A stretch of DNA of 64,000 nucleotides from an uncultured Bacteroides sp. GTDB taxonomy: Bacteria > Bacteroidota > Bacteroidia > Bacteroidales > Bacteroidaceae. The notes below the pieces were generated by a model that did not search any database, had not been told where the DNA came from, and saw only the letters and a list, made by a program, of their open reading frames with translations. The position numbers and the translations under genes are program-made. Of the stretch, positions 41,750-50,103 are shown in pieces. Location of the stretch: NCBI GenBank assembly GCA_937890825.1, contig CALADS010000071.1, positions 30,040 through 94,039 of the forward strand. Direction: 5' to 3'. How positions within the stretch are numbered: position 1 is the stretch's first letter; the number at the start of each line of letters is the position of its first letter.

Positions 41750-41841
41750 AACTATAAACGGCGGTGCCGCTTGTACAAACGGCGACGGCGTTTATATAAA
41801 CGGCAGCGTTGTTTATACAAACGGCACTGCCGTTTATAGTT
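41750..41841. repeat. 92-bp array of four 21-bp palindromic units, copy 2
   Basis: Units start at 41756, 41777, 41798 and 41819, the same exact 21-bp period, with linkers GTAC, ATAT and ATAC identical to copy 1 at 5172-5263. It lies between the end of the pilus operon and the convergent recO. Ten differences from copy 1 fall inside the units, most in the third. Confidence 0.9.
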
Positions 41842-41891
41842 TTCTCCAAGGTGCATCGCTTTTTCCGGCAGGTTGGCAGAGAATAAGAAGC

Positions 41892-42620
41892 CTAATCGAA
41901 CAGCTCCTTCAATACATCGAGCGACTTAAGTACAGGAAAATTGGGCAGATGCAGCCGATAGTAATCATTGAGTACCGTAAGGCAACGGGTACGTTCTGCC
42001 CTACTCATGGCAAACAGGTGCATGGTATCGTAATTCATACGCATCAAAGTAAGCAGGCGCGAGGATTCTTCGGTACCGATATAGAAAGCATGCTGCTGAG
42101 GCCGAAGCGGTGTGAAACAGGCATTCAACAAATCGAAATAGGCACCGGGACGATAATCGTCCAGATTAGGATATAGGCCCAGAAACCGGGAGAAGCGCAT
42201 CAGAAATACCAAGTGAAAATTGGCAAAGTTCTTCCGGCAGGCATCGAGCCAGCAAATAGAATGCTTCAGGTAGGCAAACAAAGCAGGACTGGCCTGCTCG
42301 TGACGCACAGCACGGTAGAGAAATTCCGAGAGAAACAATACGATGGCCTGCTTAAATGGATCGAAAGGAATACTGGCAAAGGGACAAGATAATTTGGCCT
42401 CGGACACCTTATGAAGACTGGAAGAAGGACGCACCTCTGCCACCAGTTCTACCAGCGACAGGGGCTGAAACAGAGCGGCCCGCAACGTGGCCTTGCGGCT
42501 GCGTGGCAAGACTACCAAAAAACTGGCTCGGCCCATAGCTTCGGTATAAGCCTCGACCAGCAAAGCTGAATCTTTATATTTCGTAGTGCGAAGGATGATG
42601 CCTTCGGTGGTCTGTAGCAT
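41892..42620 (-). CDS. recO: DNA repair protein RecO
   Basis: A 242-residue cytoplasmic protein of RecFOR recombinational repair, which loads RecA on SSB-coated DNA. The N-terminal OB fold is recognisable in TTEGIILRTTKYKDSALLVEAYTEAMGR and RKATLRAALFQPLSLVELV; the C-terminal helical domain follows. The zinc-binding Cys cluster of some RecO proteins is not evident, as is common in Bacteroidetes. Single gene with a -7 box 34 bases upstream; its 3' end faces the palindrome array. Confidence 0.9.
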   Translation of the reverse strand: MLQTTEGIILRTTKYKDSALLVEAYTEAMGRASFLVVLPRSRKATLRAALFQPLSLVELVAEVRPSSSLHKVSEAKLSCPFASIPFDPFKQAIVLFLSEFLYRAVRHEQASPALFAYLKHSICWLDACRKNFANFHLVFLMRFSRFLGLYPNLDDYRPGAYFDLLNACFTPLRPQQHAFYIGTEESSRLLTLMRMNYDTMHLFAMSRAERTRCLTVLNDYYRLHLPNFPVLKSLDVLKELFD

Positions 42621-42653
42621 AAGTCTTTCTGCGTATCAATCGTAACATCCGGA

Positions 42654-42661
42654 CAAAGCTA
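42654..42661 (-). promoter_or_regulatory. Bacteroides -7 element (TAGCTTTG) for recO
   Basis: Exact TAnnTTTG on the minus strand, 34 bases before recO. The stretch 42662-42890 beyond it is very A/T-rich and holds no gene that I can see. Confidence 0.6.
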
Positions 42662-42892
42662 CAAAAAATCTACCGCCTGTGCAAATACAGAAAAGGATAC
42701 CCAACGAAAACGGATATATTATATTAATATAGGTGTATGGAGAAAAATGCATGTTTCGGCCAGATATCAAGAATAAAATTATACATATACTGATATTCAG
42801 TGATTTACAAAACACAAGAAAAAAAAGTTATAAAAAAATGCGTTTTTTTTCTCAGATGTTTTGGTAATTCAGAAATAGTTCTTACCTTTGCA

Positions 42893-42900
42893 ACCGCAAA
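42893..42900 (+). promoter_or_regulatory. Bacteroides -7 element (TACCTTTG) for tRNA-Glu/rpsT
   Basis: Exact TAnnTTTG, 45 bases before the tRNA. rpsT follows 40 bases after the tRNA and may share this transcript. Confidence 0.65.
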
Positions 42901-42945
42901 CGAGAAACAAAAGCGCTTGCCGAGCGGAAACGCTCAATAAAGGAT

Positions 42946-43017
42946 GGCCCGTTCGTCTATCGGTTAGGACGCAAGATTTTCATTCTTGAAAGGGGGGTTC
43001 GATTCCCCCACGGGCTA
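42946..43017 (+). tRNA. tRNA-Glu (anticodon TTC)
   Basis: A 72-nt tRNA. Acceptor arms GGCCCGT/ACGGGCT (first pair G-T), anticodon stem CAAGA/TCTTG with loop TTTTCAT (anticodon TTC), T arm GGGGG-TTCGATT-CCCCC. The discriminator is A and CCA is not encoded. Confidence 0.95.
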
Positions 43018-43057
43018 CAATTAAAAAGATATACGAATTAATAAAAGATTAGTCGAG

Positions 43058-43312
43058 ATGGCAAATCATAAATCATCACTGAAAAGAATCAGACAAGAAG
43101 AAACAAGAAGACTTCACAACAGATATTATGGTAAGACCATGAGAAATGCTGTTCGTAAGCTTCGCGCTACAACCGACAAGAATGAAGCTGCTGCTATGCT
43201 TCCGGGTGTATCAAAGATGTTGGATAAATTAGCAAAGACTAACGTAATCCACAAGAACAAAGCCAACAACTTGAAGTCTAAGTTGGCTATCTATATCAAC
43301 AAACTTGCATAA
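43058..43312 (+). CDS. rpsT: 30S ribosomal protein S20
   Basis: An 84-residue, strongly basic, helical protein that binds 16S rRNA in the small subunit. It begins MANHKSSLKRIRQEETRR and continues with RNAVRKLR and the closing HKNKANNLKSKLAIYINKL, all typical of S20. It sits 40 bases after tRNA-Glu and is closed by a strong intrinsic terminator. The start is the only sensible ATG. Confidence 0.97.
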   Translation: MANHKSSLKRIRQEETRRLHNRYYGKTMRNAVRKLRATTDKNEAAAMLPGVSKMLDKLAKTNVIHKNKANNLKSKLAIYINKLA

Positions 43313-43333
43313 GTTGATTAAACCTATATATCC

Positions 43334-43365
43334 AAAAGCCGAACTTTTAAAGTTCGGCTTTTTTT
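43334..43365 (+). terminator. Intrinsic terminator of rpsT
   Basis: Stem AAAAGCCGAACTT with its complement around a very short loop, ending in seven T. Confidence 0.9.
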
Positions 43366-43457
43366 GTTTTCCACCAAGCTGAGAATCTCGAATAAGAAAA
43401 GCTGTTAAATAGACGATTTTATACTGACTTTTAAGCGCTTATGTGGAACTTTTTCAC

Positions 43458-43465
43458 TAACTTTG
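43458..43465 (+). promoter_or_regulatory. Bacteroides -7 element (TAACTTTG) for gyrB
   Basis: Exact TAnnTTTG, 31 bases before the gyrB start. Confidence 0.6.
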
Positions 43466-43496
43466 CTAAGTTATTACAATAAGGTTTTTAAAGACT

Positions 43497-45476
43497 ATGA
43501 CGGAAGAAGAAAAGATAAACGGCGAAAACAATTACTCAGCCAGTAATATCCAAGTACTAGAAGGCTTGGAGGCTGTACGTAAGCGTCCAGCCATGTATAT
43601 CGGTGACATCAGCGAAAACGGTTTGCACCACCTGGTATACGAAGTGGTAGACAACTCCATCGATGAGGCCATGGCAGGTTACTGTGACCACATTGAGGTG
43701 ACCATCAACGAGGACAACTCTATTACCGTACGCGACAATGGCCGTGGTATTCCGGTGGACTTTCATGAAAAAGAACAGAAATCTGCTCTGGAAGTGGTAA
43801 TGACGGTACTCCATGCCGGCGGTAAGTTCGACAAAGGTTCCTACAAGGTATCGGGCGGTCTGCACGGTGTAGGTGTGTCGTGTGTAAACGCATTATCTAC
43901 GCACATGACTACCCAGGTATTCCGCAACGGGAAAATATATCAGCAGGAATATGCCTGCGGCAAACCGCTGTATCCTGTAAAGGAAGTAGGTACTTGCAAT
44001 GCCAGCGAAACCGGTACCAAGCAGACATTCTGGCCCGATGGCAGCATCTTTACCGTAACTGAATATAAATACTCTACCCTGCAGAGCCGCCTGCGTGAAC
44101 TGGCATACCTGAACAAGGGTATCCGTATCACACTGACGGATATGCGCACCAAGGATGAGGAAGGGAACCCGGCCCCCCGAATAGAAGAATTCCATTCGGA
44201 AGAGGGTGTGAAAGAATTTGTACGCTACCTGAACAGCAACAATATCCCCCTATTCGACGATGTGATTTACCTGAACACAGAGAAAGCCGGCGTACCCATA
44301 GAATGTGCCATTATGTACAATACAGGTTACCGGGAAAATCTGCACTCGTATGTAAATAATATCAATACTAAAGAAGGTGGTACGCACGAAGGTGGTTTCC
44401 GCGCTGCCCTGACCCGCGTATTGAAGAAATACGGCGAAGAGACTTGCTCTAAACAGTTGGAAAAGGCGAAAGTGGAAATCTCTGGCGAGGACTTCCGCGA
44501 GGGTCTGATTGCAGTAATCTCGGTGAAGGTAGCCGAGCCCCAGTTTGAAGGACAGACCAAAACAAAACTGGGCAACAGTGAAGTGAGCGGTGCCGTAAAT
44601 CAGGCCGTAGGCGAAGCACTGACTTACTACTTGGAAGAGCACCCGAAAGAAGCCAAGCTGATAGTAGAAAAGGTTATTCTAGCAGCTACAGCCCGTGTAG
44701 CCGCACGCAAGGCCCGCGAATCGGTACAACGCAAATCGCCGATGTCGGGCGGCGGTATGCCGGGTAAACTGGCCGACTGCTCTAGCAAAGACCCGGAAGA
44801 ATGTGAATTATTCCTGGTGGAGGGTGACTCGGCAGGCGGCTCGGCCAAACAAGGAAGAAACCGCCAGTTCCAAGCTATCCTGCCCCTGCGCGGTAAAATT
44901 CTGAACGTGGAGAAAGCCATGTGGCACAAAGCATTCGAAAGCGAAGAGGTAAACAACATCATTCAAGCATTGGGTATCCGCTTCGGAGTGAATACCGAAG
45001 ACAGCAAAGAGGCCAATATCGAGAAGTTGCGCTACAAGAAGGTGATTATCATGACCGATGCCGACGTCGATGGTTCTCACATCGACACACTGATCATGAC
45101 GCTGTTCTTCCGCTACTTCCCGCAGGTAATTCAGCAGGGATATCTCTACATCGCTACACCGCCGCTGTATCTCTGTACCAAAGGTAAGGTGAAAGAGTAT
45201 TGCTGGACCGACCAGCAACGCCAGCGCTTCATCGATACGTACGGGGGCGGCTCTGAAAATGCTATCCACACACAACGATACAAAGGTTTGGGTGAAATGA
45301 ACCCGGAACAGCTGTGGGAGACTACCATGAATCCGGAAAACCGTATGCTGAAACAGGTTCACCTGGAAAGTGCAGCCGAAGCCGACTATATCTTCTCCAT
45401 GCTGATGGGTGAAGACGTGGGACCGCGCCGTGAATTCATTGAAAAGAATGCAACCTATGCAAACATAGACGCATAG
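43497..45476 (+). CDS. gyrB: DNA gyrase subunit B
   Basis: A 659-residue ATPase subunit of gyrase, which introduces negative supercoils. The GHKL ATPase domain shows VRKRPAMYIGD, EVVDNSIDEA and GGLHGVGVSCVNALS; the transducer follows (KKYGEETCSKQL); the TOPRIM domain carries VEGDSAGGSAKQGR and MTDADVDGSHI; the tail has QRYKGLGEMNPEQLW. The size is slightly above the short bacterial type and has no large insert. It is not next to gyrA, recF or dnaA here. A strong terminator follows. Confidence 0.95.
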   Translation: MTEEEKINGENNYSASNIQVLEGLEAVRKRPAMYIGDISENGLHHLVYEVVDNSIDEAMAGYCDHIEVTINEDNSITVRDNGRGIPVDFHEKEQKSALEVVMTVLHAGGKFDKGSYKVSGGLHGVGVSCVNALSTHMTTQVFRNGKIYQQEYACGKPLYPVKEVGTCNASETGTKQTFWPDGSIFTVTEYKYSTLQSRLRELAYLNKGIRITLTDMRTKDEEGNPAPRIEEFHSEEGVKEFVRYLNSNNIPLFDDVIYLNTEKAGVPIECAIMYNTGYRENLHSYVNNINTKEGGTHEGGFRAALTRVLKKYGEETCSKQLEKAKVEISGEDFREGLIAVISVKVAEPQFEGQTKTKLGNSEVSGAVNQAVGEALTYYLEEHPKEAKLIVEKVILAATARVAARKARESVQRKSPMSGGGMPGKLADCSSKDPEECELFLVEGDSAGGSAKQGRNRQFQAILPLRGKILNVEKAMWHKAFESEEVNNIIQALGIRFGVNTEDSKEANIEKLRYKKVIIMTDADVDGSHIDTLIMTLFFRYFPQVIQQGYLYIATPPLYLCTKGKVKEYCWTDQQRQRFIDTYGGGSENAIHTQRYKGLGEMNPEQLWETTMNPENRMLKQVHLESAAEADYIFSMLMGEDVGPRREFIEKNATYANIDA

Positions 45477-45520
45477 TTTTATTTATTTTTTATTTACCCC
45501 TCACATCTTACAACGAGGAA

Positions 45521-45565
45521 GCCCCGGCGCAACAGGAAAATCCTGGGTGGGCCGGGGCTTTTTTT
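45521..45565 (+). terminator. Intrinsic terminator of gyrB
   Basis: GC-rich stem GCCCCGGC/GCCGGGGC with a further AGGA/TCCT pairing in the loop, followed by seven T. Confidence 0.9.
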
Positions 45566-45590
45566 ATGTATGCCTGCATACTATGCCGGC

Positions 45591-46172
45591 TTATAGATAG
45601 TTTTGCTTCTTCAACTCCTCTACGGCGATTTCCAATTCATCGTACCAAGCCTGACCGAACTTGCGGATGAGCGGTTCCTTCAAGAACTTATACACAGGCA
45701 GGTTTTCCTTCTGTCCCAACAGCACAGCAGCTTTGCACACATCCCAGCGGTGATAGTTCACAGCCTTGTACGGACCATAATTGCCCACCCGAATGGGGTA
45801 TAAGTGACAGGATACCGGCTTATAAAAATCAATTTTTCCGGCACGGTAAGCCTTCTCTATGGCACAATAGCAGCTGCCTTTTTCGTCGTAACAAGTAAAT
45901 ACACAGTCTTTTCCATTCACTATAGAAGTAACCAAATCGCCTTCTTCGTCGGTATACACTACCCCCTGACGATTGATTATCTCCTGAGCCTCAGGTGCCA
46001 GGTCATCCCAAATCACGGGAAGCACCTCTTCCAGTTTTTCCACTTCTTCCAGTTCCACCGGTGCGCCTGCATCACCTTCTATGCAACATTCGCCTTTGCA
46101 GGCACCCAAATCACACAGAAATTTTTCGCGCAACACATCCAATGAAACTACTACGTCGTCTATCTGAATCAC
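45591..46172 (-). CDS. DUF3109 family protein
   Basis: A 193-residue protein with the family's Cys pattern: CDLGACKGECCIEGDAGAP near residue 20, CVFTCYDEKGSCYCAIE near 90 and a SCHLYPIRV stretch. The number and spacing of Cys suggest bound metal, possibly an Fe-S cluster or zinc, by analogy with the related YkgJ-type Cys-rich families. Function is not known. It converges on gyrB and lies 109 bases after gpmI on the same strand, beyond a terminator. Confidence 0.88.
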   Translation of the reverse strand: MIQIDDVVVSLDVLREKFLCDLGACKGECCIEGDAGAPVELEEVEKLEEVLPVIWDDLAPEAQEIINRQGVVYTDEEGDLVTSIVNGKDCVFTCYDEKGSCYCAIEKAYRAGKIDFYKPVSCHLYPIRVGNYGPYKAVNYHRWDVCKAAVLLGQKENLPVYKFLKEPLIRKFGQAWYDELEIAVEELKKQNYL

Positions 46173-46200
46173 TGCTTAAATAATTGAGTTTTGAAAAATC

Positions 46201-46250
46201 AAAAAAGCAGATGACACAAACGACACAGCCGTGCCATCCGCATCATCTGC
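46201..46250 (-). terminator. Terminator after gpmI
   Basis: Minus-strand stem GCAGATGA/TCATCTGC with a long loop holding GGCACGGC-type pairing, ending in six T. Confidence 0.7.
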
Positions 46251-46281
46251 GTAAATAATAAAAGTCCAGCTACTTCACTGA

Positions 46282-47796
46282 TTACTTAATCAAATCACGT
46301 CCTGTCATTTCTGCAGGTTGGGCCATACCCAGGATATGAAGAATAGAAGGAGCTACATCGGCCAATACACCATTTTCTACCTTTGCATCCTTATTGTCGG
46401 TTACGTAAACAAACGGAACAGGATTCAAAGAGTGAGCTGTGTTCGGCGTACCATCGGCATTCAGCGCGTGGTCGGCATTACCGTGGTCGGCAATGATGAT
46501 TACTTCGTAACCATTGGCCTTGGCAGCTTCTACAGTGTCTTTCACACAGTTGTCGATAGCTACAACAGCCTTTTCGATGGCTTCGTAGATACCAGTGTGG
46601 CCCACCATGTCGCCGTTGGCATAGTTCACAACAATGAAGTCGAACTTCTGCGTACCAATAGCTTCTACCAATTTATCTTTCACTTCGTAAGCACTCATTT
46701 CAGGCTTCAAGTCGTAGGTAGCCACCTTGGGCGAAGGTACTAGGATACGTTCTTCGTTATCGTATGGGGTTTCACGACCACCGTTGAAGAAGAAGGTTAC
46801 GTGAGCATACTTTTCTGTCTCAGCGATGTGCAACTGAGTCTTGCCATTGGCTGCCAGGTATTCGCCCAAAGTATTCTGTACGTTTTCCTTGTCGAAAAGG
46901 ATGTGAACGCCCTTGAAAGAAGCATCGTACGGAGTCATACAGTAATACTGCAAGCCCGGGATGGTGTGCATACCCTGTTCCGGCATATCCTGCTGTGTCA
47001 ATACGATGGTCAACTCCTTGGCACGGTCGTTACGATAGTTGAAGAAGATAACCACGTCGCCTTCTTTAATCGTACCGTCGAAATTACCATTGACAATCGG
47101 CTTGATAAATTCATCCGTCACGCCTTCGTCGTAAGACTCCTGCATAGCCTGTACCATGTCGGTAGCCACCTTACCCTGACCATTTACCAGCAAATCATAA
47201 GCCTCTTTCACACGTTCCCAGCGCTTATCACGGTCCATAGCATAGAAACGACCTACGATAGATGCAATCTTACCAGCCGACTGAGCGCAGTGAGCCGTAA
47301 GCTGTTCAATGAAGCCCTTACCACTCTTGGGGTCGGTATCACGGCCATCCATGAAGCAATGAATGAACGTATTGTCAATACCATATTCCTTAGCGATATC
47401 GCAAAGCTTGAAAAGGTGGTCGAAAGAACTGTGTACACCACCGTTTGAAGTCAAGCCCATGAAATGGATATTCTTACCATTCTCCTTAGCATAGGAGAAA
47501 GCAGAAACGATTTCCTTGTTCTTCAAGATGCTACCATCGGCACAAGCACGGTTAATCTTTACCAAATCCTGATAAACAATACGTCCGGCACCGATATTCA
47601 AGTGACCCACTTCAGAGTTACCCATCTGACCATCGGGCAAACCTACATTTTCACCACTGGCCTGCAACTGTGAATGCGGATAATTAGCCAATAGAGAATC
47701 CCAATAAGGAGTAGGTGTATTGAAAATCACATCATCTTTTGCTTGATCGCCGACACCCCAGCCATCAAGAATCATTAAAAGGGCTTTTTTACTCAT
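46282..47796 (-). CDS. gpmI: 2,3-bisphosphoglycerate-independent phosphoglycerate mutase
   Basis: A 504-residue glycolytic enzyme interconverting 3- and 2-phosphoglycerate, manganese-dependent, cytoplasmic. The alkaline-phosphatase-like core shows MILDGWGVGD at the start, the phospho-Ser in MGNSEVGHLNIGAGR (about residue 62), HCFMDGRDTDP, and the metal-binding IIADHGNADH with a C-terminal NTAHSLNPVPF. Length is standard. Single gene with its own -7 promoter 49 bases upstream and a terminator downstream. Confidence 0.97.
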   Translation of the reverse strand: MSKKALLMILDGWGVGDQAKDDVIFNTPTPYWDSLLANYPHSQLQASGENVGLPDGQMGNSEVGHLNIGAGRIVYQDLVKINRACADGSILKNKEIVSAFSYAKENGKNIHFMGLTSNGGVHSSFDHLFKLCDIAKEYGIDNTFIHCFMDGRDTDPKSGKGFIEQLTAHCAQSAGKIASIVGRFYAMDRDKRWERVKEAYDLLVNGQGKVATDMVQAMQESYDEGVTDEFIKPIVNGNFDGTIKEGDVVIFFNYRNDRAKELTIVLTQQDMPEQGMHTIPGLQYYCMTPYDASFKGVHILFDKENVQNTLGEYLAANGKTQLHIAETEKYAHVTFFFNGGRETPYDNEERILVPSPKVATYDLKPEMSAYEVKDKLVEAIGTQKFDFIVVNYANGDMVGHTGIYEAIEKAVVAIDNCVKDTVEAAKANGYEVIIIADHGNADHALNADGTPNTAHSLNPVPFVYVTDNKDAKVENGVLADVAPSILHILGMAQPAEMTGRDLIK

Positions 47797-47844
47797 AATC
47801 TATCAATATTTAGAATTATATATAATCTACTTGTTATACGGTGG

Positions 47845-47852
47845 CAAAGGTA
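47845..47852 (-). promoter_or_regulatory. Bacteroides -7 element (TACCTTTG) for gpmI
   Basis: Exact TAnnTTTG on the minus strand, 49 bases before the gpmI start. Confidence 0.6.
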
Positions 47853-47945
47853 CAAAAAAGCCGTGTATTTTCAGAAAAGATACTCTATCAAGTTGCAGAA
47901 GTTTAGCAAACTTAAAGAGACTGAAGAAACCCACGAGGAAGTATT

Positions 47946-48551
47946 TCAAGCGAAAGGAATCGACAACTGTCCGTCGCCCAAGAGATTGAAACTTTTCCGA
48001 TGATACGGACTGATACCGTGGGCGGCAATGGCTGCCCGGTGCTTAGAAGTGGGATAGCCTTTATTATGATTCCAGTCGTACACAGGATACTCCTCGTGCA
48101 GCCGGTTCATATAGTCGTCACGATAAGTCTTGGCCAGGATGGAAGCTGCGGCAATAGAGAGGTATTTACCATCTCCCTTCACAACGGTGGTATGAGGAAT
48201 CTCCGGATAAGGCTTAAAACGGTTGCCGTCTATCAGCAGATGCTGCGGACGCAGTGACAACCCATCTACGGCCCGGTGCATAGCCAGAAAAGAAGCATTC
48301 AGGATATTAATCTGATCGATCTCTTCGGGCGTTACTATGCCTACCGACCAAGCTAAAGCCTGCTGTTCGATGACTTCGCGCAAGGCATATCGCTGCTTCT
48401 CGGTGAGCTGCTTGGAATCATTCAGCAATTCGTTCTTAAAATCTTTCGGCAGAATGACTGCTGCGGCATACACGGCACCTGCCAAACAGCCGCGCCCGGC
48501 CTCATCGCACCCGGCTTCCTGTAAATCTTTATGTAAATAGGGTAGTAACAT
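47946..48551 (-). CDS. rnhB: Ribonuclease HII
   Basis: A 201-residue enzyme that cuts RNA in RNA/DNA hybrids and removes single ribonucleotides from DNA. The N terminus has AGCDEAGRGCLAGAV with the first acidic pair, and later LLIDGNRF and VVKGDGKYLSIAAASILAK; the end is STSKHRAAIAAHG-like (YPTSKHRAAIAAHG). The open frame extends further upstream to 48875, but it would cross the divergent lysO promoter and gene; the ATG at 48551, 15 bases after a -7 box, is the natural start. Confidence 0.95.
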   Translation of the reverse strand: MLLPYLHKDLQEAGCDEAGRGCLAGAVYAAAVILPKDFKNELLNDSKQLTEKQRYALREVIEQQALAWSVGIVTPEEIDQINILNASFLAMHRAVDGLSLRPQHLLIDGNRFKPYPEIPHTTVVKGDGKYLSIAAASILAKTYRDDYMNRLHEEYPVYDWNHNKGYPTSKHRAAIAAHGISPYHRKSFNLLGDGQLSIPFA

Positions 48552-48565
48552 ATCTTTTTTAAAAA

Positions 48566-48573
48566 CAAAGGTA
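48566..48573 (-). promoter_or_regulatory. Bacteroides -7 element (TACCTTTG) for rnhB
   Basis: Exact TAnnTTTG on the minus strand, only 14 bases before the rnhB ATG, so the leader is very short. Confidence 0.6.
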
Positions 48574-48634
48574 ACTTTTCTGCCGGAAATAACAGTGGGA
48601 GAATACAAATATTGCACACAAAAAAGAAATACTC

Positions 48635-48642
48635 TATCTTTG
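48635..48642 (+). promoter_or_regulatory. Bacteroides -7 element (TATCTTTG) for the split lysO genes
   Basis: Exact TAnnTTTG, 25 bases before the first lysO gene. Confidence 0.65.
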
Positions 48643-48666
48643 TACACATCAATCAATGACATCTCT

Positions 48667-48945
48667 ATGTTTACTGTTATAGGAATCATGCTGACAGGCA
48701 TGCTAATTGGGTATCTGATACGACATAAAAGACTACCTAGAATATCACAAATCATCACTACCCTTATTTGGGTGCTCTTATTTCTGCTGGGGGTAGAGGT
48801 GGGCAGCAACCCTGATATCACCCAAGGGCTGCATACCATTGGAGTAGAAGCCATACTTATTTCATTGGCTGCCATCCTGGGCAGTGTACTGGCTTCTTGG
48901 CTATTGTGGTATTTAATCTATTGTAAAAACAAGAAAAAAGAATAA
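48667..48945 (+). CDS. LysO family transporter, N-terminal half (separate gene)
   Basis: A 92-residue membrane protein with about three helices: residues 4-20, about 29-44, and about 60-82 (EAILISLAAILGSVLASWLLWYL). It matches the N-terminal part of LysO (YbjE), the lysine exporter; GVEVGSNPDI is a typical loop segment. In many bacteria LysO is one polypeptide; here the two halves are separate genes 2 bases apart. Start at ATG 48667 chosen by promoter position and by homology. The basic C terminus (CKNKKKE) ends the half. Confidence 0.82.
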   Translation: MFTVIGIMLTGMLIGYLIRHKRLPRISQIITTLIWVLLFLLGVEVGSNPDITQGLHTIGVEAILISLAAILGSVLASWLLWYLIYCKNKKKE

Positions 48946-48947
48946 TC

Positions 48948-49550
48948 ATGCGAGGAAGCATCATCATTACCCTCTTTTTCATTTTGGGAACTATCTGCGG
49001 TTTTCTGCATCTTATCCCTTTTGATTTCAGTGAAAACAATGTAAGTTTCTATGCGCTCTGTGCGCTGATGTTCTGTGTAGGTATCAGTGTAGGAAACGAC
49101 CCGCAGAATCTGCGCAATTTCCGCTCGCTGAATCCACGCATCCTGCTTTTACCTGTAATGACCATCCTAGGCACATTGGCAGGTTGTTTTGTGGTAGGCT
49201 TGTTGCTACCCGAACGCACGCCTGCTGAATGCATGGCTGTAGGCTCCGGACTAGGCTATTATTCTTTATCGAGCATCTTCATTACTGAATACAAAGGAGC
49301 CGAACTGGGTGCCATTGCCTTGTTGGCCAATATCGGCCGCGAAATCTTCACCTTACTCTTTGCCCCGCTTCTGGTGCGCTGGTTTGGCAACCTGGCTCCT
49401 ATCGCAGCGGGTGGGGCAACGACGGAAGATACTACGCTTCCCATCATTACCCGTACCGCCGGCGAAGAGTTTACGCTCATTTCCATTTTCCACGGATTTG
49501 TGGTGGACTTTACCGTACCTTTTCTGGTCACCTTGTTCTGCTCCTTGTAA
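48948..49550 (+). CDS. lysO: LysO family transporter, C-terminal half (separate gene)
   Basis: A 200-residue inner-membrane protein with about five or six helices. Typical LysO segments are ALMFCVGISVGNDPQNL, GSGLGYYSLSSIFITEYKGAELGAIALLANIGREIFTLLFAPLL and GGATTEDTTLPIITRT, the last likely near the transport site. LysO exports L-lysine and thialysine in Escherichia coli; substrate here is by inference. Co-transcribed with the N-terminal half. The gene runs directly up to the convergent hppA remnant. Confidence 0.88.
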   Translation: MRGSIIITLFFILGTICGFLHLIPFDFSENNVSFYALCALMFCVGISVGNDPQNLRNFRSLNPRILLLPVMTILGTLAGCFVVGLLLPERTPAECMAVGSGLGYYSLSSIFITEYKGAELGAIALLANIGREIFTLLFAPLLVRWFGNLAPIAAGGATTEDTTLPIITRTAGEEFTLISIFHGFVVDFTVPFLVTLFCSL

Positions 49551-49566
49551 TCTTGATGAAACCAGA

Positions 49567-49975
49567 CTAGAACAGGCTCCAAGCCACGGTAAGTCCGGTC
49601 ATCACGATGGCCACCATGCTCATCAGTTTGATAAGGATATTCAGGCTGGGGCCGGAGGTGTCTTTAAACGGGTCGCCCACGGTATCACCTACTACAGTAG
49701 CCTTGTGAACCTCGCTACTCAAACCTCCAATCAAGAGACCTAACACACCGGATACCCCGAAAACCAGACCCGCTGCGGAAAGCCACCCGCAGTCCGGCAT
49801 TCAGCGAGGTGCGTGCCGCATTGGCCGTACGCGCCGAAGCATAGGTAGCCGTCTTCATGCCCAAAAAACCGGAAAGACCCGAGAAGAAACCGCCGGTAAG
49901 AAAAGCAATGGGTACCCATGGATTTTGCACATCGAATCCATACGCCATGATGGAAAAAATAAGCAAAGCCCTCCA
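49567..49975 (-). pseudogene. hppA: Membrane pyrophosphatase, heavily deleted remnant
   Basis: The intact enzyme is an ion-pumping pyrophosphatase of about 730 residues. Only two pieces remain. The front piece reads SIMAYGFDVQNPWVPIAFL then TGGFFSGLSGFLGMKTATYA and ends at AGLRVAFRSG (about 49785-49965). The back piece begins AAGLVFGVSGVLGLLIGGLS, in another frame, and runs to HKATVVGDTVGDPFKDTSGP and the C terminus at 49567. Joined between them near 49775, some 500 residues including the pyrophosphate-binding core are missing, and a second, smaller gap of about 30 residues seems to precede SSEVHK. The first roughly 60 residues are also lost. No function can remain. Confidence 0.85.
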
Positions 49976-50005
49976 CCTATAGAAGCCACCATATAAGCAG
50001 TAAAA

Positions 50006-50050
50006 ACAGCAGAAGGAGTACACCGCCCCAAAAAGCGATGTACTCCTTCT
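50006..50050 (-). terminator. Intrinsic terminator of the suf operon
   Basis: Perfect 12-bp stem AGAAGGAGTACA (50011-50022) with its complement 50039-50050, followed on the minus strand by GCTGTTTTT. It is 54 bases after the sufS stop. Confidence 0.85.
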
Positions 50051-50103
50051 TAAGAAGCCAATACGTCCATCTTACTAACGATGAACATATTCTCTAGAAA
50101 TAC

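Noticed and set aside
42721..42890. AT-rich strip before tRNA-Glu as an origin of replication
   Set aside because: No DnaA-box cluster or GATC/iteron pattern was seen, and dnaA is not nearby; the strip is consistent with promoter-upstream DNA.
48552..48875. Upstream extension of rnhB by about 108 codons
   Set aside because: It runs antisense through the lysO promoter and first lysO gene; RNase HII begins normally at 48551, just after its own -7 box.
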